A stretch of DNA of 64,000 nucleotides from Chitinophagaceae bacterium (lineage in GTDB: Bacteria; Bacteroidota; Bacteroidia; Chitinophagales; Chitinophagaceae), in the NCBI GenBank assembly GCA_947457465.1, contig CANGWB010000004.1, forward strand, positions 1 to 64,000, written 5' to 3'. Below are positions 18,401-25,965 of the stretch, in pieces. The notes beneath the pieces are model-generated. The model did no database searches and had not been told where the DNA came from. It was given only the letters and a program-made list of their open reading frames with translations. Position 1 is the first letter of the stretch, and every line of letters begins with the position of its first letter. A program made the position numbers and the translations under genes.

Positions 18401-18600
18401 CAGAGGATATTCTGTGGTTGGGCGTCGGTTTCCAGCAGGATCTTTCCGATGCGGCTGGCCAGGATCTGGGTTTTACCGGTACCCGGACCGGCAATCACCA
18501 TCACGGGTCCTTCGATGGTGTTCACCGCCACTTTTTGCTCATCATTCAGTTTTTCGTAGGCTTCTTCAAATTTTTGAGCGAGTAGTGTGCGGGTCGACAT
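15430..18600 (-). CDS. UvrD/PcrA-like helicase with C-terminal PD-(D/E)XK nuclease domain
   Basis: 1056 residues. Superfamily 1A helicase motifs are complete: Walker A GPGTGKTQ (about 38-45), LLVDEYQDTSGSQ, VGDDDQSIYRFQGA, LTKNYRS, TCHGSKGLEFEYVFLMG and FVSVTRAKKHLYISYP. The last ~280 residues form a nuclease module: LNNYLDCPLKFYYNNL, FGTAIHEAL, KGFTDKIQFW, ISDFKTGK and a cluster GCGKKDCHWCNF, so four Cys are placed as in iron-sulfur AddB/Cas4-like nucleases. A role in double-strand break processing is likely. The C-terminal ...DEGMRVEG is encoded by element 6. Confidence 0.92.
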   Translation of the reverse strand: MSTRTLLAQKFEEAYEKLNDEQKVAVNTIEGPVMVIAGPGTGKTQILASRIGKILLETDAQPQNILCLTFTDAGVVAMRERLIQFIGSDAYKVNLHTFHSFCHHVIQENLRHFNKRELQPLTDLERIQVMKELIDRFPKGHPLKRYKGDVYYDLDNLTHLFSAIKREGWEVNWLQEQIDRYVKDVIPVTEGLYNKREQKKGNFQLTVKGKAEIERMEKLKAAIAGFPDYQSLLDKKHRYDFDDMIHWVIRLFETETEILLGYQEQYQYLLVDEYQDTSGSQNRIVELLASYWEEQPNLFVVGDDDQSIYRFQGANLMNLMSLANRYEKDLRRVVLTKNYRSVQPILNAAKGLIENNQQRLIHQFEGLSKELIANGKDTKDLQIPPELRTYESELAEQAHIAASIKKLIEQGNKPGEIAVIYREHKLGDELMKFLQQESIPYYVKRSVDLLQDPFINQVLNILRYLAAEQDNPYSGEYLLFEILHYPYFGIRPFTIANLCYELAEMRNKKKIDKTLRGHLNGLIEQHSGTLFGSDDQTNKLLSLARFLESAQTKLHEENLHRWFEFILNESGLLPWAMSQPDRVWQLRKLSSLFDYLKESTQRNPEIKLGEWMEQIRLMKENEIRLSLVQTTGKDTGVNLMTCHGSKGLEFEYVFLMGARNDVWEGKRDSNKGFRLPPTVFEEESDAEAVEELRRLFFVSVTRAKKHLYISYPKVKHNGNLLEPSQFFEEVKRTLSLKPVDIRLDAEEETRFASLRFGIIRKPVIDPAEQDWVDKQLGQFVMNVTALNNYLDCPLKFYYNNLIRVPSAKSEAAEFGTAIHEALKDFINHMMGNGKRYPDADYLVQQFRYHLYSGRDIFTKESLKRFLEHGETVLRAYYDKYYQPAPVDDFILTETPLRGVVVNGIPLKGFTDKIQFWGNDIIISDFKTGKHGKSRGRGDFDRPGGKHQPLGGNYWRQAVFYKILVDHLPGKNWNVLEACFDFVEPNDSGEFDRERIEIRKEDIDYVTQQLSEVWQQIQNRAFTTGCGKKDCHWCNFTKEHKLYASVIETDEGMRVEG

Positions 18601-18657
18601 GCGTTGAACTTTTAGCGTGACGAATGGTTATTGAACGAAATTAAAAGAATACTACGT

Positions 18658-19116
18658 ATGCAGGCGCGCAGTTTGAGACGAGTACAGGTTTTGCCGATTA
18701 CCTTGGAAAGGGCCTGGGATTTTTTCTCGGATCCTGGGAATCTGGCCACGATCACCCCGGAAGGAATGGGCTTTCACATTTTATCGAAGGAGCGGCCCGC
18801 ACGCATGTATGCGGGGCAATTGATCGAGTACCGGGTATCGCCGGTACTGGGCATTCCCATGTATTGGATGACGGAGATTACGCATGTGGTGGACGGCAAG
18901 TATTTCATCGATGAGCAGCGGTTCGGTCCGTATGCGCTTTGGCATCACCAGCATCATTTTCGCGCAGTGGAAGGCGGTGTGGAAATGACGGATATCGTAC
19001 ACTATAAGATTCCACTCGGACTACTCGGCTGGATCGCCGATCGGTTATTTGTACGGCAAAAGCTGGAGCAGATCTTCGATTATCGTTACCGGAAAGTCGC
19101 CGAACTCTTCAGTTGA
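18658..19116 (+). CDS. SRPBCC family protein
   Basis: 152 residues from the ATG at 18658; an upstream TTG in frame is less likely. The ERAWDFFSDPGNLATITPEGMGF beginning and the FRAVEGGVEMTDIVHYKIPLG segment are typical of START/polyketide cyclase-like SRPBCC proteins, which bind small hydrophobic ligands in a deep cavity. The ligand is unknown. The gene diverges from the helicase gene. Its stop codon lies in palindromic element 7, shared with the convergent response regulator. Confidence 0.8.
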   Translation: MQARSLRRVQVLPITLERAWDFFSDPGNLATITPEGMGFHILSKERPARMYAGQLIEYRVSPVLGIPMYWMTEITHVVDGKYFIDEQRFGPYALWHHQHHFRAVEGGVEMTDIVHYKIPLGLLGWIADRLFVRQKLEQIFDYRYRKVAELFS

Positions 19117-19172
19117 AAGGTGAACGATGAATATTTTCACCCTTCATCTTTCATCCTTCACCCTTCATCTCA
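19112..19172. repeat. stop-rich palindromic element 7, between convergent genes
   Basis: The short left arm (TGAAAGG, TGAACGA, TGAATAT) contains the SRPBCC stop. The right arm is an exact row of 7-nt words (TTCATCT, TTCATCC, TTCACCC, TTCATCT), and on the minus strand the response-regulator stop is its first TGA. Confidence 0.85.
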
Positions 19173-19886
19173 ATACCGGTTCTCATTCACCAGCTTGATC
19201 AGTGAGACCACATTGGTTACTTTTAGCTTGCGGAAGATATTATATCGATGTACTTCTACGGTTCGGTTGGAGATCAATAGTTTTTCCGCGATCTCTTTGG
19301 AGGAAAGTCCGTCGCGCAGCATCTCCACGATCTGCATTTCCCGTTTGGTCAGTTGATTGAGTTTTGCGGCCGTGGATTGTGTTTCCGGGTTGACCAATTG
19401 TGCCGTGATTAATTCTTTGATGTCATCGCTGATGTAACGCTGACCATTAGCCACGCTTAATATAGCCTGGCTCATTTCCTCAAACCTGGAAGTTTTGGAC
19501 ACATAGCCTGATGCACCGGTGTTCAGCATCTGCTTGATCAGCATAGTGTTATTGTGCATGGAAACAGCCAGTACCTGCACCGCAGGAATTTCTTCCTTTA
19601 CAACTTTCGTGATCTCAATGCCGGATTGGCCGGGCAGGGTAATATCCATTAATACCACCTGCGGTTGCTGCTGGCGGATCTTTTCTATGACAGAATTGCC
19701 ATCCAATGCATAGCCAACCACCTCAAAACGCGGGTCGCTTCCCAGTAGGGCGCTCCACATATCGATCATCATTCGATGATCATCAACCAAAAAAAGGCGG
19801 ATTTTTTTCAAGTCAGGCAGATATAGAATCAATATTAGTAGTTTATACGTAATCTCAAGCGATTTTATGCGTATATATTTTTTCAA
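19170..19886 (-). CDS. NarL/LuxR-type response regulator
   Basis: 238 residues as drawn. The receiver domain begins at KKIRLFLVDDHRMM with the acidic pair, a phosphoacceptor Asp in VVLMDITLPGQSG and a Lys in the GYVSKTSRF loop. The LuxR-type HTH is at the end (LTKREMQIVEMLRDGLSSKEIAE, ISNRTVEVHRYNIFRKL). The first 25-27 residues are hydrophobic, unlike the family, so the true start may be the TTG near 19811. The gene is divergent from a PAS-GAF-HPt protein that may feed it phosphate. Confidence 0.9.
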   Translation of the reverse strand: MKKYIRIKSLEITYKLLILILYLPDLKKIRLFLVDDHRMMIDMWSALLGSDPRFEVVGYALDGNSVIEKIRQQQPQVVLMDITLPGQSGIEITKVVKEEIPAVQVLAVSMHNNTMLIKQMLNTGASGYVSKTSRFEEMSQAILSVANGQRYISDDIKELITAQLVNPETQSTAAKLNQLTKREMQIVEMLRDGLSSKEIAEKLLISNRTVEVHRYNIFRKLKVTNVVSLIKLVNENRY

Positions 19887-19989
19887 TTAATAAGTTATAA
19901 TACTTACAGATGGATATTTTACTAACGCTAACGGATTGGTCTTCAATGGCTGGAGTTGAATAAATCGGTATATTTCGGGTAGTTCCTAC

Positions 19990-21378
19990 ATGATCCCACA
20001 TTTACTTCCTTCGGTTCTTGCTTCCCTTCACCAGGGGGTAGTTGTCGTTTCTCCGGATCGGCGGGTTTTGTTCGCGAACGAGGTTTTTTGCAGACTGGTC
20101 CATCCCGGGTTAACGCCTGATCAGTTGATGGGGCAAAGCGGGGCCGATCTGGTTGCCCACTTCAAGGAGGTATTCATGGAGCCGACGGTTTTCATGGACC
20201 GGATCTTGGACATCTATAAAAAAGGGGAGCCGGTTTTCGGAGAGATCATACGCATGAAGGACGGCCGGTTATTGTCACGTGATCATACTCCGATCAAACA
20301 AGATGGTCAGATCGTTGCGCATGTGTGGGTATATCAGGAGATCATTTCCCGTTTGGCCAATGAGGAGCTCGATATTCAACTCGTATTGAATCGATTCATC
20401 TCCACACTGTACGAGCAGGAGACCGAAGAGGAGATTCTTTGGGAGGTCGCCAGAAATTGTATCGCATACCTGGATTTTCATGACTGTGTTATTTACATGC
20501 TCGACAAAAAAAAGGGGGTTTTGCAGCAGCGGGCGGCATGGGGACCAAAAGCGCCGTCAGGGAAACAGATCGAAGATTACATGGAACTGCCTTTGGGGGT
20601 TGGCATCGTAGGCAGTGCTGCACAAAATGGTAAGGCCGAAGTGATCGAAGATGTGACAACAGATCTCCGGTATGTGTCAGGCAAGTTTTCGGGTTTGTCG
20701 GAGATCACCGTGCCTATACTCAGCAAAGGGAAAGTGATTGGTGTCATTGACAGTCAACATCCTCAAAAGAGCTTTTTCACCAACAAGCATCTGTCTATAT
20801 TGACCACACTGGCAGCGGTGGTGGGCATCAAGATCACGCAGATACGAGAAAGACAGGTGCGGCAAACCGAGATCGAAAAGCAGCGGCTGTTCTATGAGCA
20901 AATTCTCAACAACATTCCGGCCTTATCGAAGCCGTTTGATGCGGCGCAGCTGATAGGGGTATTGGTACGAAACTTAGGAGCGCAGACCGAGGGACTGCAA
21001 ACGCAGCATGATAAAGGAAAGGTTCTGGCATCCGAGTTGACTATCGATCTGACCTATCTGAACCGGGTGGGCAATGGGAATCCGGCATTTATGAAGACCA
21101 TGCTGAAATCCTTTATTGAATCGGTAGATGAGATCACCATCGAGATGGAGCAAATGCTGGCTAAGGGCGACCGAAAAAGTATCGGAGAGGCAGCGCATAA
21201 GCTCAAGTTTGCTCTAGGGGTGGTGGGGGTGACGGCCCTAAAGAATGATGTTGCCTTTCTGGAAGATCAGGGAAAAGGGTATTCAGAAGCTGCTGTGGAT
21301 CAAGAATATACGAGGGTGGCGAGTGGGTTCATCCGGAATTTGCGTGGGTTAAGGGAGGAAGCTGGGAGCAAGGTCTAG
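19990..21378 (+). CDS. PAS-GAF-HPt protein, hybrid kinase with kinase core deleted
   Basis: 462 residues. A PAS domain (about 1-115) and a GAF domain (about 125-290) are followed by FYEQILNNIP (about 301-310), the usual entry to a second PAS domain. The chain then jumps to LSKPFDAAQLIGVLV (about 312-326), which is the end of a receiver domain. An HPt domain follows (about 345-455) with the phospho-His in AAHKLKF (H403). HisKA, ATPase and most of the receiver are absent, and no stop intervenes. The protein cannot autophosphorylate by itself. It might relay phosphate from another kinase to the divergent regulator, or be a decaying gene. Confidence 0.8.
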   Translation: MIPHLLPSVLASLHQGVVVVSPDRRVLFANEVFCRLVHPGLTPDQLMGQSGADLVAHFKEVFMEPTVFMDRILDIYKKGEPVFGEIIRMKDGRLLSRDHTPIKQDGQIVAHVWVYQEIISRLANEELDIQLVLNRFISTLYEQETEEEILWEVARNCIAYLDFHDCVIYMLDKKKGVLQQRAAWGPKAPSGKQIEDYMELPLGVGIVGSAAQNGKAEVIEDVTTDLRYVSGKFSGLSEITVPILSKGKVIGVIDSQHPQKSFFTNKHLSILTTLAAVVGIKITQIRERQVRQTEIEKQRLFYEQILNNIPALSKPFDAAQLIGVLVRNLGAQTEGLQTQHDKGKVLASELTIDLTYLNRVGNGNPAFMKTMLKSFIESVDEITIEMEQMLAKGDRKSIGEAAHKLKFALGVVGVTALKNDVAFLEDQGKGYSEAAVDQEYTRVASGFIRNLRGLREEAGSKV

Positions 21379-21450
21379 ATAGTTGAGGGAGTTTAGATAG
21401 TTGAGTAAATCTTCAACTATCTAAACTCCCTCAACTCGCTCAACTTTTTT
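21376..21450 (+). terminator. stop-rich palindromic element 8: perfect 24-bp hairpin with T-run
   Basis: The arm 21381-21404 is exactly complementary to 21413-21436, with an 8-nt loop; an 8-nt spacer and six T (21445-21450) follow. The words are GTTGAGG, GTTTAGA and AGTTGAG. It starts at the stop codon of the PAS-GAF-HPt gene. This is the cleanest copy of the family and has the form of an intrinsic terminator. Confidence 0.88.
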
Positions 21451-21730
21451 AAGGTTTTTTCACTAAGATATAAGCTCAACAGATTTATATTTAAGTGCAA
21501 GTACTTATTAAAATACTAGTATTCGACAATATTTTTTCAAAATTCCACATCATTAGGATTAACACCTAATCTTACACTCGATTTCGACCCTTTCCAATTT
21601 CTCTGAAGGCCGTACCCAATTTCTGAAAACTACAATCCCTCAAGGTTTAGTAGTCTGAAAAACCGCCCCTGGCATTTGGGCGGATCCCATGCCTGTCACC
21701 GGCAGCCCCGGTATCAGCTAGGATCGTTTT
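21451..21730. other. intergenic region: AT-rich stretch then GC-rich hairpins
   Basis: No gene is seen. 21451-21560 is AT-rich and holds a perfect 12-bp palindrome AATACTAGTATT and a GATTA-acacc-TAATC inverted repeat. 21660-21730 is GC-rich with a CCGCCC / GGGCGG hairpin (21663-21683) and a CCGGCAGCCCCGG segment; this could be a structured RNA or debris from the truncated gene that follows. An in-frame stop at 21719-21721 separates it from the type IX cargo fragment. Confidence 0.5.
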
Positions 21731-22218
21731 ATGCCGAAACAAACCGTGAACTCGTACAATTACCAAATCGAGCGTTCGGCTGATGGTATCAACTTCACTT
21801 CTGTAGGTGAAGTAGCTCCTCGTAACGTTGCTGAAGCAGCCAACTATAACTTCTTCGATGCACTTCCTGTGAGCGGAACCAGCTTCTATCGCATTCGTAA
21901 CAACGATATCGATGGTAAGTCCGGTCTTAGCAACATTGTGAAGATCAACCTCAACAAAAACATTAAAACCATCGGCGTATATCCAAACCCAGTACTCGGC
22001 AACCGCGTGTCATTCCAGACCAGCGACCTGGCCAAGGGTACCTACAACGTGGAAGTATTGAATGCCATGGGATCTCGCGAATTCCAGCAGTCAGTTAACC
22101 ACGCTGGCGGTGCGATCAACCCATCACTTAGTCTTCCAATCCTGCAAAGCGGAAATACACGCTGCGCATCAACGGTACATCCTCCTCCTCTATACATAAG
22201 ATCACCATCCTTCAGTAA
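21731..22218 (+). pseudogene. fragment of a T9SS-sorted surface protein, 5'-truncated and frameshifted
   Basis: Only the last part of a secreted protein remains. A fibronectin-like strand block (YQIERSADGINFTSVGEV ... FYRIRNNDIDGKSGLSNIV) is followed by a type IX secretion C-terminal domain (IGVYPNPVLGNRVSFQTSDL). Near 22152 the frame breaks: the family ending YTLRING...HKITILQ is present in another frame and closes with TAA at 22216-22218, whereas the original frame runs on into unrelated residues. There is no signal peptide or N-terminal part, so it is a relic. Confidence 0.85.
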
Positions 22219-22273
22219 TAGGGCACGGATTTATTAAGAGTGTTTCATGCCAAGAGTACGTGTGTCCAACACG

Positions 22274-22301
22274 AAATAAGCTCCCGAAAGGGAGCTTATT
22301 T
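22274..22301. terminator. strong hairpin terminator
   Basis: Perfect 12-bp stem AAATAAGCTCCC / GGGAGCTTATTT closed by a GAAA tetraloop. It works in both directions by symmetry. It lies downstream of the type IX cargo relic, whose terminator it probably was. Confidence 0.85.
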
Positions 22302-22446
22302 ATTATGTAGATGGAAGCTTGAAGTTTTAGCTTTTTGATTGTAAAATCCGCTGCTAAAGACGAGCGGATACTGGCAGAATCTAAAAAAACTTCGATCTCC
22401 CATCTTCCATCTTGGCTTCGTATTTTCGCAGACCAGACCTATCAAC

Positions 22447-23097
22447 ATGAAACTCTATAATCTCCTCATTAAATACCGCCTGCCGCTGGGTATCGTGCTG
22501 CTGCTGTTGGGTGGATACGTGAATTACTCCGCTTCCTTCTGGCCCTCCTTTCTGTTGTACCTGATCGGCGTGATCCTGATCGCCGGACATTTCTTTTTCG
22601 GTCCCCTCCGCCTGATCCAGGAATACATGGAAAGCGGCGATATGGAAGGCGCCGAAAAGATCCTCGCCTCCATCAAATACCCCAACCTACTCTATAAACC
22701 CATCCGCTCTGTTTATTATACCCTCAAGGGCAACCTGGCGATGATGAAGCAGGACTATGACGGTGCCGAAAAGATGATGAAAAAAGGCCTCGATCTGGGT
22801 ATGCCCATGAAAGAAGCCGAGGGCGCGAGTTTGTTACAGATGGGCATGCTGGCCATGCAAAAAAATGATCTCAAGCAAGCTGAAAGTTATATCCGCTCTG
22901 CCCTACGCAAAGGGTTACCCGATAAAGAAAATCAAGCCGCTGCTTATCTACAGATGTGCAGCCTGATGATGAACAAGCGCGAGTTCCGTGCGGCTAAAGA
23001 TTTCTTCCGTAAAGCCAAAGCACTGAAACCCACCACGCCTCAAATCATCGATCAGGTGAAACAGATCGAGAAGTATATTTCAAGGATACCGGGCTAG
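22447..23097 (+). CDS. membrane protein with tetratricopeptide repeats
   Basis: 216 residues. Two hydrophobic helices at the start (about 12-30 and 34-55) are followed by a soluble helical region with TPR-like units: NLAMMKQDYDGAEKMMKKGLDLG, GMLAMQKNDLKQAESYIRSALRKG and CSLMMNKREFRAAKDFFRKAKAL. TPRs mediate protein contacts; the partner is unknown. A -7-like TATTTTCG box lies at 22421-22428. Convergent with the CotH-like gene, with palindromic element 9 between them. Confidence 0.75.
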   Translation: MKLYNLLIKYRLPLGIVLLLLGGYVNYSASFWPSFLLYLIGVILIAGHFFFGPLRLIQEYMESGDMEGAEKILASIKYPNLLYKPIRSVYYTLKGNLAMMKQDYDGAEKMMKKGLDLGMPMKEAEGASLLQMGMLAMQKNDLKQAESYIRSALRKGLPDKENQAAAYLQMCSLMMNKREFRAAKDFFRKAKALKPTTPQIIDQVKQIEKYISRIPG

Positions 23098-23170
23098 CAG
23101 GTAGAGCCCGCGTAGAAAGTAGAAGGATTAAAGTAGAAATTAAACATTCTACGTTCTACCTTCTACAATT
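23095..23170. repeat. stop-rich palindromic element 9 (GTAGAAR family)
   Basis: Left arm words GTAGAAA, GTAGAAG and AAAGTAGAA (23111-23140) and right arm words TTCTACG, TTCTACC and TTCTACA (23147-23168). It sits between convergent genes. The CotH-like stop TAG is the last word on the minus strand, and the TPR gene stops 14 nt before the left arm. Confidence 0.8.
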
Positions 23171-24785
23171 TCATAACTCGTAATACTTCGCTACTTCCGT
23201 CCTCCCTCAGGATGCGAAATAAATACATTCCTATACTCCAGCGACTTGCATCAATGCTCGGCAGATTCTCGCCGTAATTCAGATACAGTTTTTTCTGGAG
23301 CATCAACCGACCGGTGGCATCAGTGATCACTATTTCAACCGATTGGATCTTCCTCGATTTCAAACTAAGCTTGAGTTGGTCTCTAAAGGGATTGGGATAA
23401 GCGGTTATGATCAAATCTTTGGTGATGGTGTTTGGGAATGCATAGCAGATACCTCGGTTCGGCAGATTTTGGTCGATCCACTTGATCCGTCCAGTGAACC
23501 AGTTCCGCAATTGCTGGATCTCGCCCGCATAGTTCGATGGCACCGGTTGCACGTTGGGCCAGATGTATTGTCCTAGTACCGGCCAACGCTGAAAATGCCG
23601 GGTGCGCGCCTCTTGCGTCAAGTACACGACCGAGTCGATGAGACTATTAATACGGGCATCGGACAAGCTCGTGGAGCGAAGTTGCTTCCAGCGACAGCGA
23701 AAATTGGCCTGAAAACTGGTATCGAACTGAAATTGATTCCACCAGAAGGGAACCTGATAGAAATCGCCCGGACAAAATCCATTGAATTGCCAAGCCCATC
23801 CCAAAGTATCGCTACCTCGACAATAATTCGCATTGTAAAAGGCTAGGTCATAATCCCAGACCGGTCCCGCTACTAATTTTCCACCCCGGCTTTGCTTGTC
23901 CTTGTATAAGTAGGTGCTCAACCGATATCCATCCACGTTTTTCGCCAATTCATTCACGATCAGGTAATCGATGAAGGAGGCCTCATTCGCATGTCGACGC
24001 CAACCCGATTGTGGATGCTGAAAATTCACACTACTGAGCGCCTGTTCGAAAGAGTCCACATAGGATTTTAGGTAATTGCGCTGTGGCAACGTGATCGAAT
24101 CCAGTTTTGGGTAAACGTGGTTGAATTGAATGCGCTGGTTATTTACACTTTGCATGGGAGCCACGCCGGAATACCAACCATTAGCACCTTTGTCGATTGA
24201 AAAAATATATCCCCCCGTCAGCGCATCGCCACTGTTTTCGTTCGGTCCGAGTTTGGCGATGTTCACGCGACTGCTGTCGCGCTTGATCTTTTCCATGAAA
24301 ACATAGATGCCTTTGTAATCATTATCAACTACCAACTCCACATACCGGCAACGAGCTGCCCACCTTCCTAACTCCCGTGTAAATGTATAGGCCAGAAAAT
24401 TCCGCATTAGCGTTTTATCGGTATACGGTGCATACAGGACGTAATCACTCTCTTTCGGAAAATCGAATAAAGACACCTCGTTTTCAGATGAATCGGCGTT
24501 CCAGAGTTCCAGGTCATATGACTTCATCGGGAATCCCTGCGACGATTGTCCCCGTACCTCAATGCCCACTAGCCCGGTGAAATAATTACGCGGATCGTTG
24601 ATCCCGTTTCGCACACCCTCGCCATTATATACAATGCCCAACTGGGCCCTGATCCGCGGCTCATTCGGAATACCTTGTCCGTTCGTATATACAACCAGTA
24701 TCGGGAGGTTGGAAGATGTGAGGGTTTGCGCACTCACGGTTTGAATGAACAGTAATGAAGTGAGTATGAAAAGGAGCTTTTTCAA
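23163..24785 (-). CDS. CotH kinase family protein with T9SS sorting domain
   Basis: 540 residues from a TTG start at 24785 that is followed directly by KKLLFILTSLLFIQTVSAQ, a clear signal peptide. The middle is CotH-like: GLVGIEVRGQSSQGFPMKSY, LFDFPKESDYVLYAPYTDKT, MEKIKRDSSRVNI, and the metal-site region GPVWDYDLAFYN. CotH proteins are atypical protein kinases known from spore coats and surface proteins. The final ~80 residues are a type A T9SS domain (AYPNPFRDQLKLSL ... MYLFRI), so the product is exported to the cell surface. Confidence 0.88.
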   Translation of the reverse strand: MKKLLFILTSLLFIQTVSAQTLTSSNLPILVVYTNGQGIPNEPRIRAQLGIVYNGEGVRNGINDPRNYFTGLVGIEVRGQSSQGFPMKSYDLELWNADSSENEVSLFDFPKESDYVLYAPYTDKTLMRNFLAYTFTRELGRWAARCRYVELVVDNDYKGIYVFMEKIKRDSSRVNIAKLGPNENSGDALTGGYIFSIDKGANGWYSGVAPMQSVNNQRIQFNHVYPKLDSITLPQRNYLKSYVDSFEQALSSVNFQHPQSGWRRHANEASFIDYLIVNELAKNVDGYRLSTYLYKDKQSRGGKLVAGPVWDYDLAFYNANYCRGSDTLGWAWQFNGFCPGDFYQVPFWWNQFQFDTSFQANFRCRWKQLRSTSLSDARINSLIDSVVYLTQEARTRHFQRWPVLGQYIWPNVQPVPSNYAGEIQQLRNWFTGRIKWIDQNLPNRGICYAFPNTITKDLIITAYPNPFRDQLKLSLKSRKIQSVEIVITDATGRLMLQKKLYLNYGENLPSIDASRWSIGMYLFRILREDGSSEVLRVMKL

Positions 24786-24795
24786 GTCGAATATT

Positions 24796-24860
24796 TGTAG
24801 GAAGTAGAAGGTTTAAAGTAGAATGAAGAAATTAAATATTCTACCTTATACTTTCTACAC
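24796..24860. repeat. stop-rich palindromic element 10 (GTAGAAR family)
   Basis: Left arm GTAGGAAGTAGAAGG with GTTTAAAGTAGAAT, right arm TTCTACC, TTATACT and TTCTACA. On the minus strand it begins inside the last codons of the MazG-like gene (VESIR and stop) and ends just upstream of the CotH-like gene. Confidence 0.8.
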
Positions 24861-25203
24861 GTTCTTGAAACCCGTACTTCTCCGACTTCTCATTGAATGT
24901 ATCTACCATAGCTTCCTGCAGGTCGATGTCCAGTAACGATGCAAGTAAATCCAAATAGATGGCAATACCGCCGATCTCTTCTTTCAGCATCTCTTTATTG
25001 ATGTCTTTGGCAGTATAGCTACTGCCGCCATCGATACCACCTCGGCTGACTCGCTCCATTTTTTTAATCATATTGCAGAGTTCCCCTACCTCTCCAGCCA
25101 AGGCGGTGGTCCAGTAGGTGAGCGGCTGGTTGTCGTAACATTTGAATCCATTGCGGGCGCGGCTGATGTTCAATTGACGGAAGGCTTGCAGGTCGAATGA
25201 CAT
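24841..25203 (-). CDS. MazG-like nucleotide pyrophosphohydrolase
   Basis: 120 residues from the ATG at 25203; the frame is open for 34 more codons, but family similarity starts at MSFDLQAFRQLN. Metal-binding motifs of the all-alpha NTP pyrophosphatases are visible as AGEVGELCNMIKKMER and LKEEIGGIAIYLDLLASLLD (ExxE ... ExxD). Such enzymes hydrolyse non-canonical or surplus nucleoside triphosphates. The C-terminal VESIR is encoded by palindromic element 10. Confidence 0.85.
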   Translation of the reverse strand: MSFDLQAFRQLNISRARNGFKCYDNQPLTYWTTALAGEVGELCNMIKKMERVSRGGIDGGSSYTAKDINKEMLKEEIGGIAIYLDLLASLLDIDLQEAMVDTFNEKSEKYGFQERVESIR

Positions 25204-25384
25204 ATACTTCTTTTGATAAAGATAATCGACTATCAATTTTTTGTGCGGAAAACTTCTTCGGAGAACTACGCGAAATAAGGACTTACTCTCAAGCGCGATT
25301 GACATGATTCCGCTGTAAACACAAATTAATATTTAGAAGTTGAACATAATGGACAAGGCTTATGTCGATAATCTTTTATCAAAA

Positions 25385-25392
25385 TAGTTTTG
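25385..25392 (+). promoter_or_regulatory. -7 box upstream of the DUF4382 relic
   Basis: TAGTTTTG, a full TAnnTTTG match, lies 64 nt before the start codon of the truncated lipoprotein gene, so the relic may still be transcribed. Confidence 0.4.
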
Positions 25393-25455
25393 TGCTGTCA
25401 ATAACGCATTTCATGCGGGCTGACTAAACAAAAACCTAAACCTAAACCAATCTCT

Positions 25456-25872
25456 ATGAAACACTCTTCACTGTCCCTCTCCCGACTGATGGGAGCGTTC
25501 TCTACCCTACTCATGCTGGCTGCTGTCGTTACAGGATGTTCACGCTCTGTGGCGCATGATATCCAGCCGAACCCAACAACACCGGTCCGAAACGTGAATC
25601 TCTATTTCACAGATGCACCTGCTGATTTTCAGCATGTTTACTTTGATATCCAAGAGGTAGAAGTAAAAGAGGATTTGGACCAAGCACACGCCAACGATGA
25701 TTCATTCGGTGATAACGATGAAGATTATCATGATACGGAAGAAGTGGATCAATTCGGTCGCTGGGTAACATTGAATATGGCACCACAGCAACTCGATGTG
25801 CTGGCCCTGCGCAACGGGGTCGAGCGTCTGATGGGCAATGCTGCTGTTCCAACACGTATCCGCTACCCTTAA
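25456..25872 (+). pseudogene. truncated DUF4382 lipoprotein gene
   Basis: 138 residues. It has a lipoprotein signal (LLMLAAVVTGCS) and the start of a DUF4382 domain: RNVNLYFTDAPADFQHVYFD, IQEVEVKEDL, an Asp/His-rich insert and LDVLALRNGVERLMGN. The family continues with a TRIRKIRxTLG-type strand. Here the frame ends after TRIRYP, while a +1 frame continues as NIKLTIHWGLRNTT. Intact relatives are roughly twice as long. The remaining 3' part is missing, cut off by the convergent TonB receptor gene. Confidence 0.7.
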
Positions 25873-25965
25873 CATAAAATTGACTATTCACTGGGGCCTC
25901 AGAAATACCACGACTAGCGGGATTTTTATTGATTCATTTCGTACTAGACATCATGAGTACAGACA

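Noticed and set aside
21451-21560. Insertion-sequence end suggested by AT-rich palindromes
   Set aside because: No transposase, no paired terminal repeats and no target-site duplication found.
22309-22411. AGATGGAAG / CTTCCATCT inverted repeat around a ~85-nt gap as a further palindromic element
   Set aside because: Only 9 bp with a long gap and no row of words; may be a degraded copy, not safe to list.
25204-25305. N-terminal extension of the MazG-like protein
   Set aside because: Thirty-four residues without similarity; family similarity begins at the ATG at 25203.
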